Source of the DNA: Elusimicrobiota bacterium
GTDB taxonomy: Bacteria > Elusimicrobiota > Elusimicrobia > F11
NCBI GenBank assembly: GCA_022709485.1
Contig: JAKLIS010000048.1
Coordinates: 1-8,238 of the forward strand
DNA length: 8,238 bases
Direction of reading: 5' to 3'
Numbering within the stretch: the stretch's first letter is position 1; the number at the start of each line of letters is the position of its first letter. Positions 1 to 5,562 of the stretch are shown here, piece by piece. The notes beneath the pieces were generated by a model. The model was given only the letters and a program-made list of their open reading frames with translations, was not told where the DNA came from and made no database searches. Both the position numbers and the translations under genes were made by a program.

Positions 1-3000
1 AAAATTGGTGATTTAAAAAATCAATATCCTGAACTTAAAGAAACCAGGCATCTTTATCAGCGTTTTCCTTTGATTAAAACAGTATGGCTCAAAGACCTAA
101 ATCCCAATTTGCCCAAAGAAAAAGTGATCTTGATTAATGAGCGAAATGCCGATCCTGTTTCGCAAATTTTTGCCATTCCGCTTAAGTTCCTTTCAAAATT
201 ATTTTTACCTTATTATTTAAGAAATTCATTTCTTTGGAATTCGGTTCTCGTGTCCTTTTCTTCAATGGCGGGGGCCATCATCGTGCCATTTTTCTGGGTT
301 TATTATCGTTATGCTTTGAGGCCCCCCTCGGAAAAAAATAAAAGATCTGACCATATTTTTTCCAAAAATCTCTGGGTTTATCTTAAAAACTATGAAGACC
401 CCGTTCATAAGTGGCGCTATCGAACAGAAGATTTGGCTTATTTAAATTCAATCCATAGAGAAGTAATAGACCCCGATACGCACCAGGTGGTTTTTCTCGG
501 GGATTTGATTTACGGTAAAAATCTAGGGGATGCGATGGACCTTATTTTAAGGGTCATTCCTCCGGTCAATCCCACGTCCATCACCACATTAGAGAAATTG
601 AATGAATTCATGCTCCTTCATCACCAACACGGCACCATCCCTAATCAAGAGGCTGATTTGGGGCCCCTCCCCCCCGAAACGTCCTATTTAGAGGATTTGA
701 CCAAATATGGGACTGACGAAAGGGAAATTAATAATCGGTTTGAAATAAAAGTGCTCCGTGAAGGGAAGTGGGCGATAATAAGATCGTTGTCCGGAGAAGG
801 GCGTCGCGCGATTGGAGATTCTAAGAGGGTTCCTCTTGGTTATATTACCAAAGCCCTTCTTAAATTTTTTCGATTCAATTACAGGCGCGGGTTACAAAGC
901 GCCATAGCGCTGGCTCTTAGTTGTTTGAGTTTTCAGGTAACAAAACCGGTAAACGTGGCATTAATAACGTCTGCCTCCAATGACAGTTATGTAAAAGAAG
1001 CCATCGCTTGGGACCCCGTTATTCCAAATGAGGGAGACCGAATTAAAATTAGTTGGCACACTTTAGGTGAAATCCCGGGTTTTAACAAAAAAGGGGGGAT
1101 CTTTTGGGCCCGGATTAACGGGGATAAAGAGGAAATGCTCACGCTTCCTCCCGGAGTTTTGTCAGCCCCGATGCAACTATTGGTTGATAAGACATTTTTT
1201 AAGTGGGCCCTTGATGGAGTTAAATATGTCAAGGTGGTCAACGGCGAAGATGTGGGGGGCGTTCCTGACGGAAACGAGATGGCCGCCCTTGAGAAATCTA
1301 AAAAAGCCGCCTTATTTTCTTTGGTAGATCGAATTGTGACTTACACTATTCGGTATTCTATCGATGGAGAAATCAAAGTCATTAAAGTTGACATCCTCGG
1401 CGGGCAAAAGATTATTGAGCCAGATGTGCTAACCGAAGAATATGAAGCCCCTCCTGGCATTCAAATAAGCCTTGAAGACGGGAAATCCGATGATTGGGAT
1501 GTTCATTCTCTTAAGTGGAAGAATCCCGACTTGGATCAATTAACAGGCCTCAAAGTCCCGAAGTTATCTTTTAATGGTAAAGAAATTTCCTGTCAGGTAG
1601 CCGGATTGAAATTTCACAAGGGGGGTGCTCCTTTTTGGGATAAATTGAAAGAGAGAGTTGTCATCAAAGATGACCATGAAATTTTGCATTTGCCTCAGTT
1701 TGAACAAGACCTGATTCGGTTAAGAAATCCATTGTTCAACACCAATCAACTCCATCTTCATTTAATTCGGACTCTCCAGACCTTCGGTTTTTGGATTGGG
1801 GAAGAAAATGAAAATCCTGAGATAGCCTTAAAAGCAGCTCTCAAAATGTCCGAAGATGAAATTCGAGATATTATCATTGAAAAATTTCGCCAAGTTCCTC
1901 CAAGTATTGTTGTCGGGAAATCCGTAAAAGATGAAGAAGATGAAATGGAAGAAAAACAGAAAGTACAGGAATACCATCGAATTGAGTGGAAAATGGGGGA
2001 CATCTTGCTGATTTTAGACGGCGGTTTTCTCGTCATTGATCGGGAGGGGAAAAATACGAAGGGAAAATATTTGGCCATTAAAGAGCCTCAAGACGTACAC
2101 GCTTATTCAAGGCTTCATGAGCCCATGGCGGACGCCCTATTTCCCTTAGTGGGGAATAACCGCGAAAAATATTTCAAGGTGCCGTCTCACTTTGATTCAT
2201 TGGTGTCAGTCATGATTATTTTTATCGCAGGAAGTCTGATTAAAATGAGAGACTACTTTCCTAACCGATGGAATGATGCCCCGAAGAATAAAGAAATAGA
2301 AGATCCTGATGCCCTTGCATCCGTACCCTTGAATCGCTCTAGCATTTTAAAATTCATTGTTTCACCCAAAGGTCGCCTTCGATTTAGAGAGCTTCTGAAT
2401 GATAATCTGGGAATCAGCGATCTCTCTCGAGCCTTGAACCTTTTTGCCAACCTTTTGGTGTTAGAGATTTATGATTGGGGATGGCAAATCGTAATTGTGA
2501 AAAAAGAAGCGGATAACCGGGGAATTATTGTTCAAGGTGAAAATGTTGAATTTTATATTGCTCCGGCCATTAATTCTGATGGAAGTCCGAAAACAGATGG
2601 AAATATTCAAGCTTTGGATCAACTAAAAGTGAATTTTAAGGAAAAGTTCGGGATTGAAATCAAAATTCTTCCAGTGGGCTTGATTGAATCGGTAAGAGGG
2701 TCCAATGTATTGATGCAGGAAATATCGGGAATAAAAAGGGCCGCGGACGCTATCCTGTGGAGAGACGCGAAAAGATTGGAAAAAGAATTGGTTCATCGTA
2801 ACAGAGGAATTAATCAGGAAGATCTCGTGCCGGCAAGAAGGTTCTTTAATGAGGAAGGCCGCCCCATCACACAAAGAGGCATTTCTGCTTTCGTAGATCT
2901 AGGAGAAAGCAACATCGGTTCATCCATCGCAGAGGCGAAAAAACGGATCCAAGATGAAATTGGGAAATTGCCAAATGAGGACAGAGAGGCGCTCTTTCGG

Positions 3001-5205
3001 GCAATGGTTTTTTACGATGACCCTCACTTTACCATTGGAAATCTGGAGGATGGGTCGCCAGGCCAAGATTATGGAGAAGAGGAAAAAATGAGAGCGGTTT
3101 ATGTAGGAGATCGGGCCTTCTCAAAAATGCAACCATTTATTATGGCTGTAGCTAAAGAGCTGTTCATTCATTTCCCCTCTTTGCGTATTGTGCTGGGTTT
3201 GGGTATCCCGCCGGATGAGCTTGATGTGGTTGAGGGAGTCCGTCAATTCTTTAACACAAGGAAAAGAGATTATGGAGGATATTTACAACAGCCCAGACAG
3301 CCCTCCGGAAAATTTGTGACTGTGGGGAGAATTGTCGGGGAATTAAAGCCGCATCAATTCAAACAGTTGTCCGAAATTTTGGGAATATTTGATGATTATT
3401 CTTTTCCGGATATATCTGTTGAAAAAATAACAATTAGAGCGTTTCACGGCGCGGTTAAAATGTCAAACGATGATCAGGAACTGAAGACGTATGATTTGTC
3501 ACCTAACGTTATGATCCCATTAAAGGATTATCCTTTCCCTTGGGCGGGCTATTCCAACGTTTCAAATATGACGTTCACGGGATTTTTAGGGCTTATGGCG
3601 GTGGCAGGGTTGTCATTGGTTCCGAATATATCTGGGGCGACTATCCCTTTTATTTTCGTTGTCATTATGGCTTTCGCGAGTGGTTGGGCTTTGTTGGCGG
3701 GCTCAAGCGCCTGGGCAATGGGATCGTGGAACTCAGTCGTTGCCACCACTGACGGCCGGTCCAGCGTTTTTGGGACCTTGAATCCCAATTTCAAATCGCT
3801 TCCATTTTTTGCGAGGGTTCCCCATTCTGTTGAAGAGGCCTCCCATTATATTTTGACCCGGTTTGCGGGTTCCACAGCCGCGAGAAACGAGGTATTAAGT
3901 CACTTCGTGACCTTTCTCCTATTAATGAGTTTGTGTGCCGGGCCAGTTCTGGTGTTCAGTTTTCTTCCATTGGCGCCCATATCCTTGTCAGTGATGGCGG
4001 CGGCCGGAATCGTTTCTTCGATTCCATGGAGGGAATTATGGCCCAAGACCCCCAATCCTTCGGATGAAGAGTTGGAATCCAAACACAACCAGGAGTTGCC
4101 AAGGCTCCAATCCAACCTTGCAGCTGGACTGCAGATTTTATTGGCCCAAAAATTATTGTCCCCAGCCGATGTGAAAGAAACGTTTGAGTCGGTAGGAGTA
4201 GTGGCGCCCCCACTACAATCGCTGGAACTGAGAGAATGGAGAAACATTTCTCCTTCTATTCTTGATCGCCAGATGAGCTTGCCCGCTCTGCCTGACGGAT
4301 CCAAAAGCGAAGTTCGGCTCAAAGAATGGATGCGGGGGGTTCAAACTCCTCTCCTCGACCGTCAACTTCGTGAGCAACATCTGGTTTTATCCGATCCGAA
4401 ATCCAGCGAACGCGCGAAAATGCGAGCCCTCAAAAAAATGGCTGTGGCCTTGGGACTCAGAAATTCTATTTCAGGGAGCTTAAGGGGTCGCCAGGAATCG
4501 ATGGTGTTGGCTGGGTTGGCGGCGGGGTTGGGGTTGCCTGTTACAGCTAAAACGATAACCGAGTGGAAAAATACGGTTGATAATCTTGTTCGAGCAACTG
4601 ACGCTTCCTTTTCTTGGGCGCAACCCGCGCTTCAAATGGATCGTGGAACCGCGGCCTACTTTAGCTGGCCCGATTTAAAAGAAGCGGCCTTAGCCGCCAA
4701 AGATGACTCGGCCATCGCCAAACATTTGAGAGACAGACTCCAGATGATTGGGAAAGCCATTGGGGATTCCCAAGTAAGGAAAATGATGGGGAGAACCAAT
4801 CGTGATAATCGGGCTATTTTTCTTTCTGGTTCCCCCAGTGATCGTTCCACCATGATGAAAGAGTTTTATGAACTTTTAGATCAGTATGAGGCGTTGGAAT
4901 TTGAAGGGAATAAATTGACCCGTTCGGTGGTAACAGATAATACGGAGCCCGATTTTACAGATGGGAAAGCCAATCCCTATCGGGCGCTCGCCGGCATCAA
5001 AACGAGAGGAAATTGGAATGTGGGTAAATTGGTCGCCTATCCTATCAACATGAATAATTGGGATTTCTCAATTGACTACTTTTTGCATATTTGGCCTGAA
5101 ATGATGAAGCAAATCGCCATTGAAGCTCTCGATTTGGCTTCCGGCCGGGTCGTCCGTCTGGATACCTCCGTCCGTACGGTTTTGAATAGCCTCAAAAACG
5201 CGTAA
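1..5205 (+). CDS. Giant membrane-associated protein of unknown function, 5'-partial, with a degenerate 2H phosphoesterase-like domain
   Basis: The frame is open from base 1 to a TAATAA tandem stop, giving 1734 residues. Residue numbers here count from base 1. The true start is upstream: a TTG at base 70 has no reason to be a start, and the first in-frame ATG (base 265) falls inside a hydrophobic segment. Visible parts: a membrane segment at about 79-101 followed by basic residues; a short hydrophobic stretch at about 299-311 preceded by Arg-Arg, resembling a signal anchor; a long mixed region (about 312-960) with an acidic/Lys patch near 643-654 and no family I recognise. Residues 961-1150 fit a LigT/2H phosphoesterase layout: strand ISAFVDLGES, helix, then PHFTIG (His1009, Thr1011). 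About 96 residues later comes KFVTVGRI, where Phe1105 replaces the second catalytic His. Four hydrophobic segments follow (about 1190-1208, 1212-1235, 1303-1323, 1325-1341). The C-terminal tail of about 390 residues contains two EW...LDRQ repeats (1410-1425 and 1440-1456). The coding status is certain; the function is unknown. Base composition varies: positions 181-240 have 12 G+C of 60, and 4501-4560 have 34 of 60. Confidence 0.93.
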   Translation, partial: KIGDLKNQYPELKETRHLYQRFPLIKTVWLKDLNPNLPKEKVILINERNADPVSQIFAIPLKFLSKLFLPYYLRNSFLWNSVLVSFSSMAGAIIVPFFWVYYRYALRPPSEKNKRSDHIFSKNLWVYLKNYEDPVHKWRYRTEDLAYLNSIHREVIDPDTHQVVFLGDLIYGKNLGDAMDLILRVIPPVNPTSITTLEKLNEFMLLHHQHGTIPNQEADLGPLPPETSYLEDLTKYGTDEREINNRFEIKVLREGKWAIIRSLSGEGRRAIGDSKRVPLGYITKALLKFFRFNYRRGLQSAIALALSCLSFQVTKPVNVALITSASNDSYVKEAIAWDPVIPNEGDRIKISWHTLGEIPGFNKKGGIFWARINGDKEEMLTLPPGVLSAPMQLLVDKTFFKWALDGVKYVKVVNGEDVGGVPDGNEMAALEKSKKAALFSLVDRIVTYTIRYSIDGEIKVIKVDILGGQKIIEPDVLTEEYEAPPGIQISLEDGKSDDWDVHSLKWKNPDLDQLTGLKVPKLSFNGKEISCQVAGLKFHKGGAPFWDKLKERVVIKDDHEILHLPQFEQDLIRLRNPLFNTNQLHLHLIRTLQTFGFWIGEENENPEIALKAALKMSEDEIRDIIIEKFRQVPPSIVVGKSVKDEEDEMEEKQKVQEYHRIEWKMGDILLILDGGFLVIDREGKNTKGKYLAIKEPQDVHAYSRLHEPMADALFPLVGNNREKYFKVPSHFDSLVSVMIIFIAGSLIKMRDYFPNRWNDAPKNKEIEDPDALASVPLNRSSILKFIVSPKGRLRFRELLNDNLGISDLSRALNLFANLLVLEIYDWGWQIVIVKKEADNRGIIVQGENVEFYIAPAINSDGSPKTDGNIQALDQLKVNFKEKFGIEIKILPVGLIESVRGSNVLMQEISGIKRAADAILWRDAKRLEKELVHRNRGINQEDLVPARRFFNEEGRPITQRGISAFVDLGESNIGSSIAEAKKRIQDEIGKLPNEDREALFRAMVFYDDPHFTIGNLEDGSPGQDYGEEEKMRAVYVGDRAFSKMQPFIMAVAKELFIHFPSLRIVLGLGIPPDELDVVEGVRQFFNTRKRDYGGYLQQPRQPSGKFVTVGRIVGELKPHQFKQLSEILGIFDDYSFPDISVEKITIRAFHGAVKMSNDDQELKTYDLSPNVMIPLKDYPFPWAGYSNVSNMTFTGFLGLMAVAGLSLVPNISGATIPFIFVVIMAFASGWALLAGSSAWAMGSWNSVVATTDGRSSVFGTLNPNFKSLPFFARVPHSVEEASHYILTRFAGSTAARNEVLSHFVTFLLLMSLCAGPVLVFSFLPLAPISLSVMAAAGIVSSIPWRELWPKTPNPSDEELESKHNQELPRLQSNLAAGLQILLAQKLLSPADVKETFESVGVVAPPLQSLELREWRNISPSILDRQMSLPALPDGSKSEVRLKEWMRGVQTPLLDRQLREQHLVLSDPKSSERAKMRALKKMAVALGLRNSISGSLRGRQESMVLAGLAAGLGLPVTAKTITEWKNTVDNLVRATDASFSWAQPALQMDRGTAAYFSWPDLKEAALAAKDDSAIAKHLRDRLQMIGKAIGDSQVRKMMGRTNRDNRAIFLSGSPSDRSTMMKEFYELLDQYEALEFEGNKLTRSVVTDNTEPDFTDGKANPYRALAGIKTRGNWNVGKLVAYPINMNNWDFSIDYFLHIWPEMMKQIAIEALDLASGRVVRLDTSVRTVLNSLKNA

Positions 5206-5217
5206 TAAGTTAAAAGA

Positions 5218-5252
5218 AGTTCCCTGTACCCGGTTCCCAGTTCCTAGTTCCC
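5218..5252. repeat. Five degenerate 7-bp tandem repeats
   Basis: Read directly, five consecutive heptamers begin 12 bp after the first gene's stop codon: AGTTCCC, TGTACCC, GGTTCCC, AGTTCCT, AGTTCCC. The consensus is AGTTCCC, with at most two mismatches per unit. Short heptamer arrays of this kind are a known class of bacterial intergenic repeat. Whether this one is dispersed in the genome cannot be told from one window. Confidence 0.7.
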
Positions 5253-5261
5253 CCACTCTAA

Positions 5262-5412
5262 CCCTCTCCCACTCTCCCGCCTTTGGCGGGCTCGCGGGAG
5301 AGGGAATCCCTAAGAAAATGCGCGCTCCCTCTTCCTTTGGGAGAGGGGCGGGCTTGCCCGCCGGTGGCCCCCTGTGCCCGCCGGAGCCCGAAGGGCGGAG
5401 GTGGGGTGAGGG
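5262..5412. repeat. Composite GC-rich palindromic intergenic element
   Basis: A 151-bp GC-rich block is bounded by imperfect inverted ends, CCCTCTCCCAC (5262-5272) and GTGGGGTGAGGG (5401-5412). Inside are nested perfect stems: CCCTCTCCC/GGGAGAGGG (5262-5270 with 5296-5304); a competing CTCTCCCGC/GCGGGAGAG (5272-5280 with 5294-5302); CCCGCC/GGCGGG with a TTT loop (5276-5290); and GGCGGGC-TT-GCCCGCC (5347-5362). This has the look of a small dispersed palindromic element that folds strongly as RNA. Lying just after a stop codon it could attenuate or end transcription of the upstream gene, but no T-run follows the hairpins, so I do not call a Rho-independent terminator. A related hairpin lies inside the next gene at 7065-7089. 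Confidence 0.75.
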
Positions 5413-5486
5413 CCCATGTGCTGAAAAACACCTCTAAATTTTAGTGCGTTTTTGATGTCCCCGTCGGGGTGAATATTTACAGCTAA

Positions 5487-5515
5487 TTTACATTTCCTTA
5501 AGGCGTTCTTAATCT
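5487..5515 (+). promoter_or_regulatory. Candidate sigma-70-type promoter for the second gene
   Basis: TTTACA (5487-5492, five of six matches to the -35 consensus) is followed after exactly 17 bp by TAATCT (5510-5515). The latter is a weak -10 that keeps the key T1, A2 and T6. This would start transcription near 5522 and give a leader of about 40 nt before the ATG at 5563. The surrounding 5413-5560 is AT-rich compared with the palindromic block before it. A second TTTACA at 5476-5481 has no suitable -10 at 17 bp. The call is by eye and moderate at best. Confidence 0.4.
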
Positions 5516-5526
5516 ATCAGAGATTA
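5510..5526. promoter_or_regulatory. Perfect inverted repeat overlapping the candidate -10
   Basis: TAATCT-ATCAG-AGATTA is a 6-bp perfect inverted repeat with a 5-bp spacer. Its left arm is the proposed -10 and its right arm covers the proposed transcription start. This geometry suits a repressor operator, but it could be chance in AT-rich DNA. The repeat itself is seen directly; an operator role is inference. Confidence 0.3.
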
Positions 5527-5562
5527 GAATGTATTTGGGTAAAGTAACCAGACGGGTAAAAC

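Noticed and set aside
70..72. TTG at base 70 as the start codon of the first gene
   Set aside because: The frame is open back to base 1 with protein-like sequence, there is no convincing ribosome binding site, and nothing marks this TTG as a start. The gene begins upstream of the window.
3900..4322. Minus-strand open frame of 140 codons
   Set aside because: It lies wholly within the first giant gene and is Ser-rich with no domain or signal. The plus-strand frame encodes clear membrane segments here, so this is an antisense shadow.
4513..4533. Possible G-quadruplex (G-runs at 4513-4515, 4524-4527, 4530-4533, with shorter GG pairs between)
   Set aside because: Only three runs reach three G, and the sequence is explained by Gly/Leu/Ala codons (LAGLAAGLGLP) in the reading frame.
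4831..4855. Possible nucleotide-binding loop in SGSPSDRST of the first protein
   Set aside because: It lacks the GxxxxGK[ST] spacing and the Lys of a Walker A motif.
5262..5304. Rho-independent terminator for the first gene
   Set aside because: The hairpin is strong but no U-tract follows. It fits better as part of the larger palindromic element, although some effect on termination remains possible.
5459..5469. CCCC-GTC-GGGG as a terminator or riboswitch stem
   Set aside because: The stem is only 4 bp, there is no T-run after it on either strand, and no surrounding conserved structure is recognisable.
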